Below, piece after piece: positions 7,762 through 13,950 of a stretch of 33,643 bases of DNA. Origin of the DNA: a virus. The notes under the pieces are model-generated. The model was not told the origin of the DNA. It was given only the letters and a program-made list of their open reading frames with translations, and searched no databases. Position 1 is the first letter of the stretch. Every line of letters starts with the position of its first letter. Location of the stretch: positions 1 to 33,643 of the IMG/VR virus record IMGVR_UViG_3300046001_002224; one strand, written 5' to 3'. Both the position numbers and the translations under genes were made by a program.

Positions 7762-7992
7762 TTAATCGTTTTGAAGTGTGATTGAACCGTGGAATGGTTT
7801 AACGTGTTTTTTTAATAAACCTTCACTATAATATCCATCTGATAAAGATATTCCACGGAAAAGGTGTGGTTCTGTTTTTTGTTGATTATTTTCAACTAGA
7901 TAAATTTTACCGCTTTCTATGCCTATTACCAACTGCACTTTATTCCAGTCGATTACTTCTTCTTTGTCTTGATTGTTTACTGTTACTTTCAT
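7762..7992 (-). CDS. Small unknown early protein, first gene of its operon
   Basis: 76 residues starting MKVTVNNQDKEEVIDWNKVQ. Probably a small beta-rich protein. It is the first gene behind the 8015-8022 promoter and its operator, with a leader nearly identical to that of the 17283-17855 gene. No family recognised. Confidence 0.7.
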   Translation of the reverse strand: MKVTVNNQDKEEVIDWNKVQLVIGIESGKIYLVENNQQKTEPHLFRGISLSDGYYSEGLLKKHVKPFHGSITLQND

Positions 7993-8014
7993 AATCCTTT
8001 TAGTTTTGTTTCTA

Positions 8015-8022
8015 CAAATATA
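8015..8022 (-). promoter_or_regulatory. TATATTTG -7 box, early promoter
   Basis: TATATTTG lies 22 bp upstream of the ATG at 7992. The leader between them is shared over 26 bp with the leader before 17855. No -33 TTG is found. The perfect palindrome at 8035-8051 occupies that position instead. Confidence 0.65.
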
Positions 8023-8034
8023 AGTTAAATAATG

Positions 8035-8051
8035 TTTAGAATGATTCTAAA
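8035..8051. promoter_or_regulatory. Perfect 17-bp operator palindrome
   Basis: TTTAGAATGATTCTAAA is a perfect inverted repeat around the central G at 8043, 21 bp upstream of the -7 box end, where the -33 element should be. Derivatives of the same site sit upstream of five other early promoters. Overlap with the -33 position fits either a repressor site or a class-II-type activator site. Confidence 0.65.
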
Positions 8052-8579
8052 TTAGTTCGGCTTAGCATCTATGCAGAATCTAATCCATTCTAAGTGCGAT
8101 TCTTTTGAATCTAATAATTCGTTTGTATCAATTCTACGATACATCTTTCTTTCTTGGTCATGGATAATAAACCTGTGTGCCTTTGCGTGTTCCATTCTTG
8201 TTAGTGGAATAGCATTTTTTGCATCTTCAATATTGTAAGACCAATGATGCATTTCAAATCCTGGCATTGTTGCTTTTCCTAAAAGACTTTTAGCTAAATA
8301 CTTTTCGGGATATTTTTCACGATACTTTCTCATTGCTAATAGTTTAGATTCTGAACTTGGTCTATGCTTTTCTCTATATTCTAAACGATGGTACTTTTCA
8401 CGATGCCTTGCTTGTTCTTTCTCCAATCCTTCAGGAGTAGATATTTTCTTTTCTAGGGTTTGTTTAGAATCTTTCTTAGTACAAGTCTTACATTTCCCTA
8501 AATAACCATCAGCCATTTTAGAATGCTTATAAAATTCTGTCAACTCCTTTTCTTCACTACATTTAAAACATTTCTTCAT
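8052..8579 (-). CDS. HNH-type endonuclease with N-terminal Zn ribbon
   Basis: 175 residues. The N-terminal knuckles C4-x2-C7 and C30-x2-C33 fit a zinc ribbon common in phage HNH proteins. A Lys/Arg-rich linker follows. The nuclease part has H111-H112 (EMHHWSYN), N116, then H131 and H135 in MEHAKAHRF. Such proteins are usually homing-type nickases or endonucleases, and sometimes act in packaging. Here the gene stands alone between the terminator at 8612-8633, with its own -7 box, and the operator of the next operon, which looks like an inserted cassette. Confidence 0.75.
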   Translation of the reverse strand: MKKCFKCSEEKELTEFYKHSKMADGYLGKCKTCTKKDSKQTLEKKISTPEGLEKEQARHREKYHRLEYREKHRPSSESKLLAMRKYREKYPEKYLAKSLLGKATMPGFEMHHWSYNIEDAKNAIPLTRMEHAKAHRFIIHDQERKMYRRIDTNELLDSKESHLEWIRFCIDAKPN

Positions 8580-8592
8580 ATTGTTTTTATTG

Positions 8593-8600
8593 TAAATATA
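8593..8600 (-). promoter_or_regulatory. TATATTTA -7-like box with upstream ATTCTAAA half-site
   Basis: TATATTTA lies 14 bp before the ATG of the HNH gene. An ATTCTAAA half-site at 8644-8651 is centred 43 bp upstream of the box, close to the 44 bp seen at three other promoters. The left half of the palindrome is not conserved here. Confidence 0.45.
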
Positions 8601-8611
8601 GTGATAATTAA

Positions 8612-8633
8612 TTAAAAAGGTAGTAAAACTACC
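8612..8633 (-). terminator. Rho-independent terminator after the SSB gene
   Basis: Minus-strand RNA forms GGUAGU-UUU-ACUACC (6-bp stem from 8633 to 8619) followed by UUUUUAAUU. It closes the operon that ends with the SSB gene at 8691. Confidence 0.75.
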
Positions 8634-8690
8634 AACTAATTACATTCTAAATTGAATAAATTAATCAGTAGTTTTACATTTTCATTGTCC

Positions 8691-9044
8691 CTAAAAGGGT
8701 AAATCCAGACTATCCTCCACTTCGTTACTCGGTGCGCTTAGTGTTGGTATGCTCGGTTGCATATTAGCCGCTCCTTCAATTCTCCACGCTTCAAGTGAGT
8801 TGAAATACTTAGCTTCACCTTGTGGGTTAATCCATTCACGACCTCTAAGGTTAAACGATACTTCTACATTCTGTCCTACATTCATTCCATCTAATATACC
8901 GCATTTATCTTGCGTTGCCTGGAATGATATATCTTGTGGGTACATACTAGATGAATCCGTTATTACAAACTCTCTCTTTGAGAATTTATCCGATACTACA
9001 ACAGTCGGATTGATTACTTTTATTACTCCTGTTAATTTAAACAT
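8691..9044 (-). CDS. ssb: DUF3127-type single-stranded DNA-binding protein
   Basis: 117 residues. An OB-fold-like core contains FSKREFVITDSSSMYPQDI, the QDKCGILDGMNVGQNVEVSF segment and GREWINPQGEAKYFNSLEAW, a pattern I associate with DUF3127 of Bacteroidota. The acidic C-terminus EVEDSLDLPF matches the partner-binding tip of SSB proteins. It would coat single strands during replication and ERF-mediated annealing. Last gene of its operon, followed by a terminator. Confidence 0.85.
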   Translation of the reverse strand: MFKLTGVIKVINPTVVVSDKFSKREFVITDSSSMYPQDISFQATQDKCGILDGMNVGQNVEVSFNLRGREWINPQGEAKYFNSLEAWRIEGAANMQPSIPTLSAPSNEVEDSLDLPF

Positions 9045-9051
9045 ACTCTAT

Positions 9052-9276
9052 TTATTTATTTGATTTGTGACGTAAATTATATTCATGGTCTTTAAGATTC
9101 TTATACGCTTTTATTGAATCGCTCTTTAACTTCTTCCACGTTTCACAATGTGAGTAGTCAACATCTTCAACCTCTACTTTTTTAATAACCATTCGCTCTC
9201 TAACTTCATGTTCCAATCCGTTAAACTCATCTAACTCTATCTTAAAGTGTAGATACTCTCTTCCTGATGCTCCCAT
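9052..9276 (-). CDS. Small unknown protein between SSB and ERF genes
   Basis: 74 residues starting MGASGREYLHFKIELDEFNG. Charged and mostly helical, with an NLRHKSNK tail. It touches the ERF gene at base 9276 and ends 7 bp before the SSB start, so it is co-expressed with recombination genes. No motif recognised. Confidence 0.7.
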   Translation of the reverse strand: MGASGREYLHFKIELDEFNGLEHEVRERMVIKKVEVEDVDYSHCETWKKLKSDSIKAYKNLKDHEYNLRHKSNK

Positions 9277-9800
9277 TACTTACTAAGTTTAGTTTTCATT
9301 TCCTCTTTCTTTGCGCTTACTACAACCAAACCACGTTCCGCAGTAGATAAACTTTCCCATCTAGTCTTTAAGTCTTCTAGGTTAGTAGCTAAACTAATCA
9401 CATTAAGTGCAGCAGTTGGGTCTAATTGAATCGGCACGTTGGTCTTAATACTTGCAGCTTGACCATCATCATCAACCGCTTGTAAAGACAATAACGATTG
9501 CAATGTGTAACGTCTGTAATAAGTGATAGCCGAACCCATTGATTGAGGCGTACCGCTTGTTGGTAAGTCAATAAACGATTCTAAACACTCACCGCTTTCG
9601 ATGTCTGCTATTATAGTGAACACACGCCCCTCTTTAATAGGTTGTAACAACACTAAACCTTTCTCTAATAGTATCGGCTCAACCGCCTCGATTAAAGCGT
9701 TTAAATCGGCATAAGTGTTTTTGAAGTGCGGGTTCTTAGCGTTCTTCGCTACCTTGCCAATTTCATTCTTGGCATCATGGATTTTCTGATAAATTTTCAT
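9276..9800 (-). CDS. erf: ERF-family single-strand annealing recombinase
   Basis: 174 residues, near the usual length of the ERF core. It has the hallmark N-terminal NPHFKNTYADLNALIEAV (about 23-40), an EPILLEKGLVLLQP segment, and GSAITYYRRYTLQSLLSL followed by DDDGQAA (about 92-117). ERF proteins anneal complementary strands in phage recombination and concatemer formation. The neighbouring SSB is its expected partner. Confidence 0.92.
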   Translation of the reverse strand: MKIYQKIHDAKNEIGKVAKNAKNPHFKNTYADLNALIEAVEPILLEKGLVLLQPIKEGRVFTIIADIESGECLESFIDLPTSGTPQSMGSAITYYRRYTLQSLLSLQAVDDDGQAASIKTNVPIQLDPTAALNVISLATNLEDLKTRWESLSTAERGLVVVSAKKEEMKTKLSK

Positions 9801-9810
9801 ACTCTAAATT

Positions 9811-10209
9811 TTATAATTGAATACCTAATATTGATAAACTGATTTCATCCCAAGTTGAACTACTTTTGAATCGTTCACTTTCTTCAGTTGAACAATCTAT
9901 TTCTTCCAACTCCATTCCATCACATTCAAGAATTAAAGTAGGTGTTGCCCAATTAGAACATAAGTAAGTGTAATTATCTTTAGTTGGTTTACCATCCTTA
10001 AAGATTACACCACCTGTATAATCCCAATCACCTTGCAAGCCTGCTTCAGCTATTAGATTAGGGTGTGTTTTTAATCTATCTTTAATGATTTCAGCCGCCT
10101 TATCAAAATTAAAGGCTCTTAAAGGAATCCCTAACTTCTTGTTGATTTGTCCTTGTCCTTGTCCGTTTGGATTGAATCCATCCGCAAATGTTAATTCACT
10201 TTTTTTCAT
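9811..10209 (-). CDS. Unknown early protein, first gene of the ERF-SSB operon
   Basis: 132 residues starting MKKSELTFADGFNPNGQGQG. A central helix (FDKAAEIIKDRLKTHPNLI) and a GDWDYTGGVIFKDGKPTKDN beta segment suggest a small globular protein. I do not recognise the family. Its position just before erf suggests a role in recombination or replication. It lies 22 bp downstream of a weak -7 box with an upstream operator. Confidence 0.7.
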   Translation of the reverse strand: MKKSELTFADGFNPNGQGQGQINKKLGIPLRAFNFDKAAEIIKDRLKTHPNLIAEAGLQGDWDYTGGVIFKDGKPTKDNYTYLCSNWATPTLILECDGMELEEIDCSTEESERFKSSSTWDEISLSILGIQL

Positions 10210-10230
10210 ACTCTTTATGTTTTGTTTCTG

Positions 10231-10238
10231 CTAAATTA
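10231..10238 (-). promoter_or_regulatory. TAATTTAG -7-like box of the ERF operon
   Basis: One mismatch to TAnnTTTG, 22 bp before the ATG at 10209, and no TTG at the -33 position. The operator at 10274-10290 is centred exactly 44 bp upstream of the end of this box. A weak promoter with a strong upstream site suggests activation. Confidence 0.5.
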
Positions 10239-10273
10239 CTGCTTAATTCAATACGTTCTACTGTGGTGGCTAG

Positions 10274-10290
10274 TTTAGAATGATTCTAGA
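10274..10290. promoter_or_regulatory. Operator palindrome, one mismatch
   Basis: TTTAGAATGATTCTAGA differs from the perfect site at 8035-8051 by one base. It lies between the stop of the 10298-10516 gene and the promoter of the ERF operon. Confidence 0.65.
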
Positions 10291-10297
10291 TAAGCTA

Positions 10298-10516
10298 TTA
10301 CAGTATGTGCATATATTCAGGCATGCCACATTTTATACAATTTTCACTCATTACCCCATTAAATGAACAAGGCATTTTAATTAAGTCATCACTATTAAAA
10401 TTTTCAAGTTCTTTAGCCTCGTTTACTATTACATAAAACTTAGATGCTGATATATTAATACTAGAATCTGCAATCATACTTCCTAGTTGTTTTTCTATAT
10501 ATTCTACCCCTTTCAT
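10298..10516 (-). CDS. Small unknown protein with C-terminal Cys pair
   Basis: 72 residues starting MKGVEYIEKQLGSMIADSSI. The C-terminus has MPCSFNGVMSENCIKCGMPE, with three Cys and a final His that could hold a metal. It begins 1 bp after the stop of the 50-residue gene upstream. Last gene of the long replication operon. Function unknown. Confidence 0.65.
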   Translation of the reverse strand: MKGVEYIEKQLGSMIADSSINISASKFYVIVNEAKELENFNSDDLIKMPCSFNGVMSENCIKCGMPEYMHIL

Positions 10517-10517
10517 A

Positions 10518-10670
10518 TTATTTATTTATAATTAATTTACGTGCGTCTTCAAGTGCTTGTTGTTGCATTTTATTAAATTTTATTTTTGCCTTTTCCATAT
10601 TATTACTCAATCTTTTCATTGTTTTTAATAAACGCTCACCGCTAACTTTTTTTCCTTTAGTTTGTTTCAT
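10518..10670 (-). CDS. Small basic coiled protein, 50 residues
   Basis: The ATG at 10670-10668 begins MKQTKGKKVSGERLLKTMKR and the frame ends at TAA 10520-10518. Very Lys-rich and helical, which suggests nucleic-acid or protein binding, though no motif proves it. Packed with one base before the next gene and 11 bp after the previous one, which supports its being real. Confidence 0.6.
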   Translation of the reverse strand: MKQTKGKKVSGERLLKTMKRLSNNMEKAKIKFNKMQQQALEDARKLIINK

Positions 10671-10681
10671 CTCTCTATCTT

Positions 10682-11149
10682 TTAATTATTACTTACAAAC
10701 TCATCAAACCATATAACGAAGTCATCGAAGTTACGAACTATAATGTAAATACCTCCTGCACGTTCAATACTCGCTTGGTATTCCTTCTGAACATATGACT
10801 GTCTATCCGCTCCGTACTTAATCTCTATCTTAACTGACCCTCCTCTAATCGTTGCGCTTATATCCGCACTACCTTTAGTTCCTTGTGTTGGAATGTACTT
10901 ACCTTTGAGTTGACGTTCATTCTCGCCTACCTTAATCTTAGCACCTTCAACATACGTTCCTTGAGTGGATATTCTCTCAGCTTGATAACCTTCATAGTTG
11001 ATTATATCAATCACACACTTAGTTAATCCGTTTGCACTATTGTCACTCCATACCTTCTTAGGTATGGCGTGTTCAGGGAATGATGGGTACTTGACCTTCA
11101 TTAGCTTGTAGTGGAAGTCTAGTAGGCGTTGTTTGTTTTGTTTAGTCAT
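10682..11149 (-). CDS. VRR-NUC-like nuclease (PD-(D/E)XK fold)
   Basis: 155 residues. The catalytic pattern is visible: D96 in TKGSADISA, E109 and K111 in VKIEIKYG, then Gln118/Gln121 in SYVQKEYQ and a hydrophobic strand (GGIYIIV). This is the VRR-NUC/resolvase-like arrangement in which a GSxD strand precedes ExK. In a replication operon it probably cleaves branched DNA such as recombination intermediates. It overlaps the Zn-ribbon gene by 4 bp. Confidence 0.8.
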   Translation of the reverse strand: MTKQNKQRLLDFHYKLMKVKYPSFPEHAIPKKVWSDNSANGLTKCVIDIINYEGYQAERISTQGTYVEGAKIKVGENERQLKGKYIPTQGTKGSADISATIRGGSVKIEIKYGADRQSYVQKEYQASIERAGGIYIIVRNFDDFVIWFDEFVSNN

Positions 11150-11367
11150 AGGTCTAAGGGTTTAATACAGTAGTTGAAATGCCTAACAGATGTTATCGTT
11201 TCTGATTTACCACATTCATCACATTTACCTAAATGGCAAGTAGTAACTAAAGACCTTTTTTTCTGCTTTTCGGTTAGGTATTTTTTACCACAATTAAAAC
11301 AAATATACTTCATATACATTTTTTCTAGTTCTTTAATCTTATCAGGTGTAAGTGATATCCAACTCAT
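11146..11367 (-). CDS. Zn-ribbon protein
   Basis: 73 residues. Two Cys knuckles, C23-x2-C26 (CFNC) and C49-x2-C52 (CDEC), with an extra C44 and H45 between them. A structural zinc ribbon for nucleic-acid or protein binding is likely. It overlaps genes on both sides by 4 bp within the replication operon, so it may be an accessory of the nuclease or helicase. Confidence 0.7.
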   Translation of the reverse strand: MSWISLTPDKIKELEKMYMKYICFNCGKKYLTEKQKKRSLVTTCHLGKCDECGKSETITSVRHFNYCIKPLDL

Positions 11368-11717
11368 CTCTCTTTTAATCGTTTAACCTCTAATTCTAAC
11401 CCTTCAATCCTTGCACCTTGCTTCATCATTCTACGCCAAATGAATAGCAGCGAGTTGTAAGTCTTGTGTACTGAATCAATCCTAACTTGATTAGGTAAGT
11501 CTTGTGACTGTTCCTTAATCAATGCTTTCTCAGTTCTGTTAATGATTTGCCTAAGTTCGTGTTCTGCTTTCTGCATTTCGATTCGTAGTAGCAAGTCATC
11601 ATCTTGCTCAGTTCTATTAAGTAGCTTCATAGTGGCATCCTTATCTACTAAACTCTTAATTGTCTGCATACCTAATCCAGTAGATACACGTTCAGCGTTC
11701 CCTAGTGTTGGTGTCAT
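11364..11717 (-). CDS. Coiled-coil protein of the replication operon
   Basis: 117 residues, mainly helical, with a heptad-rich middle (LLLRIEMQKAEHELRQIINR) and a C-terminal EGLELEVKRLKER helix. No enzymatic motif. It starts 5 bp after the upstream stop and overlaps the Zn-ribbon gene by 4 bp. A helicase loader or replication accessory is possible but speculative. Confidence 0.65.
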   Translation of the reverse strand: MTPTLGNAERVSTGLGMQTIKSLVDKDATMKLLNRTEQDDDLLLRIEMQKAEHELRQIINRTEKALIKEQSQDLPNQVRIDSVHKTYNSLLFIWRRMMKQGARIEGLELEVKRLKER

Positions 11718-11722
11718 ATCGT

Positions 11723-11959
11723 CTAAATTACGAATGAGTTACCCTCGTTAATTATAATACCATTAAACGCACCAACCAAGTCGCCTTTACAACCTTGCCA
11801 CATTACATTCTGAATATCAATTTCTAAGTCATATTTAACTTTTATCATTTGCTTATCAAACTCTTTACCATCTGATAACAAAGTTCTAATATCTTCACGT
11901 TGCGATTCGATTACCTTCCTTAGATATTCTAATTCAGCTTTTAATTCTTTCTTTTTCAT
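11723..11959 (-). CDS. Small N-terminal coiled-coil protein
   Basis: 78 residues starting MKKKELKAELEYLRKVIESQ. The first 55 residues are a charged helix and the last 25 a hydrophobic segment (GAFNGIIINEGNSFVI). It overlaps the helicase gene by 4 bp. No family recognised. Confidence 0.65.
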   Translation of the reverse strand: MKKKELKAELEYLRKVIESQREDIRTLLSDGKEFDKQMIKVKYDLEIDIQNVMWQGCKGDLVGAFNGIIINEGNSFVI

Positions 11960-13338
11960 ATCACTCTATTTTTAATTATAAACTTCTTTACTCCGTTGCT
12001 TGTCACTTCTTCATAGTCTAAACCATAGAAGTCACAATATCTTTTAATATCTTTTGTAACCATGTTCTTAGTTTTAGCATCCCACTTCTTAGGAATGTAA
12101 CTAATGTAGTTATCATAGAATTCATTAGCGTTAATATACTCACCTTTATTAACAGCTTTAATACATTCCATTAACTCCTTTGTAATATCCACTTCCAACT
12201 GCTTGTAAGGTAAAGATATTAAATCATAGGTTAACAATCCTTTATCTAAGTATTTCTTTAAGCATTCAATCATGTAGCTGTCAAACCTTGCTTTCTCCAT
12301 TTCATCCCAATCATCATACAACCTATGACCAAAGTATTGTATTGGTGTATGGTTTGCATTAAAGAACGGGCTTAACTCTACTTCAAACTTTCGTGCTTCA
12401 AATGATCCGCCCTTACCTTTGATTGTATAGTTAGTTGTAATCACAACCTTTGGAGAATCTTCAATAGGTAGCTTAATAGTGTCCTTACCTTTATAAGTGA
12501 TACTTATTCCCTCAGTGATTACACTAAACAAATTAATGAATGGAAATCCTTTCTTAACATCATCGAATACCATTACTTGACAATCAGTCTTAATCGCTTG
12601 GTAAGGAAACGCAGCGTCGAATCTAAATGACTTGCCATCCAATGCTTGTACTTTCTTTAGCTTACCAACCATGTTACAAAGTAAACCCTTACCACTCCTT
12701 CCATTCGGTTCATCAGATATAAGTTCATCATTCAATATAACCGCTTTATTGTCACCTCCAGCGTTATAAGAATGAAGTAAGTAACCTATAACAGTTTGTA
12801 GTGTATTATACCTGTCTACATTTTCACCTGCTATCTTCCAAACAAATGTTCTAAACTCGCTTTGATGGTGGTCAGCTTCGATAAAGTTTCTTTTTATTAC
12901 TTGGTCTTCCCAAATTGATAAACCGAAATCAGTATAAGGTTTTAACTTAGCACCATCTTTCGTTACTTCCATCACTCCATTCTGATAAAATAGATATGCA
13001 GTATCTTTAGTATCTCTGATAACTTTGATTTCTTCAGTAGTTAGCATAGATAGATATTGTCTTGTGAATGTAGATGCTTTACCTGTCATTAGATTGTATA
13101 CCCTTTGACCTAAGTCATTATCTAAGATATAATCTAATACAAAGTCTTTAATCTCAAACTCGTCTACAATCTCTAAAAATATACCGTTCTTCTTTATAAA
13201 GTTGAATCCACTAACATCATTCGGTTTGTTCTTTATGAAATTATGATGCTCCAGGAAACGCTTGAAATTATAGTTGTTCAATGCAAGTTTACCGTTTTCA
13301 CTTTCTGAGTAGAATGGCTCTAAATTATTTGAATTCAT
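11956..13338 (-). CDS. SF3-type replicative helicase/ATPase
   Basis: 460 residues. The helicase core lies in the second half: Walker A EPNGRSGKGL (about 210-219), Walker B QVMVFDDV (about 254-261), motif C with sensor Asn in KVVITTNYTI (about 297-306) and an Arg-finger candidate in FEARKFEVELS. The N-terminal 200 residues look like the linker domain of phage primase-helicases but show no primase catalytic triad. It would unwind DNA at the phage origin. The candidate origin and structured leader lie just upstream of this operon. It overlaps the 65-residue gene by 14 bp. Confidence 0.88.
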   Translation of the reverse strand: MNSNNLEPFYSESENGKLALNNYNFKRFLEHHNFIKNKPNDVSGFNFIKKNGIFLEIVDEFEIKDFVLDYILDNDLGQRVYNLMTGKASTFTRQYLSMLTTEEIKVIRDTKDTAYLFYQNGVMEVTKDGAKLKPYTDFGLSIWEDQVIKRNFIEADHHQSEFRTFVWKIAGENVDRYNTLQTVIGYLLHSYNAGGDNKAVILNDELISDEPNGRSGKGLLCNMVGKLKKVQALDGKSFRFDAAFPYQAIKTDCQVMVFDDVKKGFPFINLFSVITEGISITYKGKDTIKLPIEDSPKVVITTNYTIKGKGGSFEARKFEVELSPFFNANHTPIQYFGHRLYDDWDEMEKARFDSYMIECLKKYLDKGLLTYDLISLPYKQLEVDITKELMECIKAVNKGEYINANEFYDNYISYIPKKWDAKTKNMVTKDIKRYCDFYGLDYEEVTSNGVKKFIIKNRVI

Positions 13339-13522
13339 GCAATGTTATTTTAGTGTAGCCATTTGTAGGTTCTAATACATATTCTTTAATCGAAGCAATA
13401 TCTTTGATTAGGTTAAAGATTTTCTTATAGTGGATTACATCGTTTAGATGGATTGTTGCATCACTATATCCAATAATTAGATTTGGATATGCTTCTCGTA
13501 GTCTTTCAATTACTTGGTTCAT
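13325..13522 (-). CDS. Small unknown protein, first gene of the replication operon
   Basis: 65 residues starting MNQVIERLREAYPNLIIGYS. A short alpha/beta pattern, no motif recognised. Its ATG lies only about 16 bp after the T tract of the leader terminator, so its expression must depend on read-through. It overlaps the helicase gene by 14 bp. Confidence 0.65.
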   Translation of the reverse strand: MNQVIERLREAYPNLIIGYSDATIHLNDVIHYKKIFNLIKDIASIKEYVLEPTNGYTKITLHEFK

Positions 13523-13538
13523 GATAAATTAGTTTAAT

Positions 13539-13592
13539 AAAAAAGCCCCTATTATACTCATCGGATACCACCTCGACTTTCTAATAAGGGCT
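13539..13592 (-). terminator. Leader terminator/attenuator before the replication operon
   Basis: On the minus-strand RNA, AGCCCUUAUUA (13592-13582) pairs with UAAUAGGGGCU (13554-13544). This is 11 bp including one G-U, followed at once by a U tract. The wobble exists only in minus-strand RNA; the plus strand would have a C-A mismatch. The loop is 27 nt. It sits between the promoter at 13636-13665 and the first gene, as in transcription attenuation. Confidence 0.65.
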
Positions 13593-13624
13593 AAATAACG
13601 CCTTTAATTCTATAATGTGGTATC
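13544..13624 (-). promoter_or_regulatory. Possible H-type pseudoknot in the leader RNA
   Basis: Besides the terminator stem, GAUACCAC (13624-13617) is complementary over 8 bp to GUGGUAUC (13571-13564), which lies inside the terminator loop. The order a, b, a', b' with connecting segments of 24, 10 and 9 nt is sterically possible for a pseudoknot. The same repeats could instead be protein-binding DNA sites. Confidence 0.45.
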
Positions 13625-13635
13625 GAATAACGAAG

Positions 13636-13665
13636 TAAATATAAGTATTAAATCAATACCACCAA
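13636..13665 (-). promoter_or_regulatory. Promoter of the replication operon (TTG-N19-TATATTTA)
   Basis: TTG at 13665-13663 is followed after 19 bp by TATATTTA at 13643-13636, matching Bacteroidota promoter spacing. The transcript would start near 13629 and carry a leader of about 107 nt. ATACCAC at 13656-13662 lies within the spacer and its inverted copy GTGGTAT at 13617-13623 lies just after the start, flanking the -7 box symmetrically. Confidence 0.65.
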
Positions 13666-13918
13666 CAAAATGAGAAAAATAAATACAACTTTTCTACTTT
13701 TATTCTACTTTTTTCTAACTTTTTTCTGAGTGGTGGCGTGGGTTTGAGGTCGATTAGGAGAAAAAAGGAAAAAAAAACGGAAAAAAAATATTTTTAAGCT
13801 ATAAGGGTTTTTGAATATAAAAAAAGAATAAGAGAAATTTTATTTTTTTCTACTTTTAGCACTCTAGCCCTAGTAAACATTGAGAATAAAATAGTAGAAA
13901 GTTAGAATAAAGCAGAAA
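13664..13918. other. AT-rich candidate replication origin with phased TTCTAC repeats
   Basis: This 255-bp stretch has no gene. TTCTACTTT-like units start near 13692, 13703 and 13713, and a TTCTG near 13724, a spacing of about 10-11 bp; another is at 13848-13857. In the opposite orientation, GTAGAA, GTTAGAA and GCAGAA occur at about 13894-13917. Between lie purine runs of A with a few G. Phased repeats in two orientations beside the helicase operon suggest an origin or a bent regulatory region. Confidence 0.4.
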
Positions 13919-13944
13919 AAAACCCCACCGATCACTCAATGGGG
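13916..13944 (-). terminator. Rho-independent terminator of the repeat-protein gene
   Basis: Minus-strand CCCCA (944-940) pairs with TGGGG (927-923) over a 12-nt loop and is followed by seven U. It lies directly after the stop at 13951. Confidence 0.75.
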
Positions 13945-13950
13945 CTTAGA

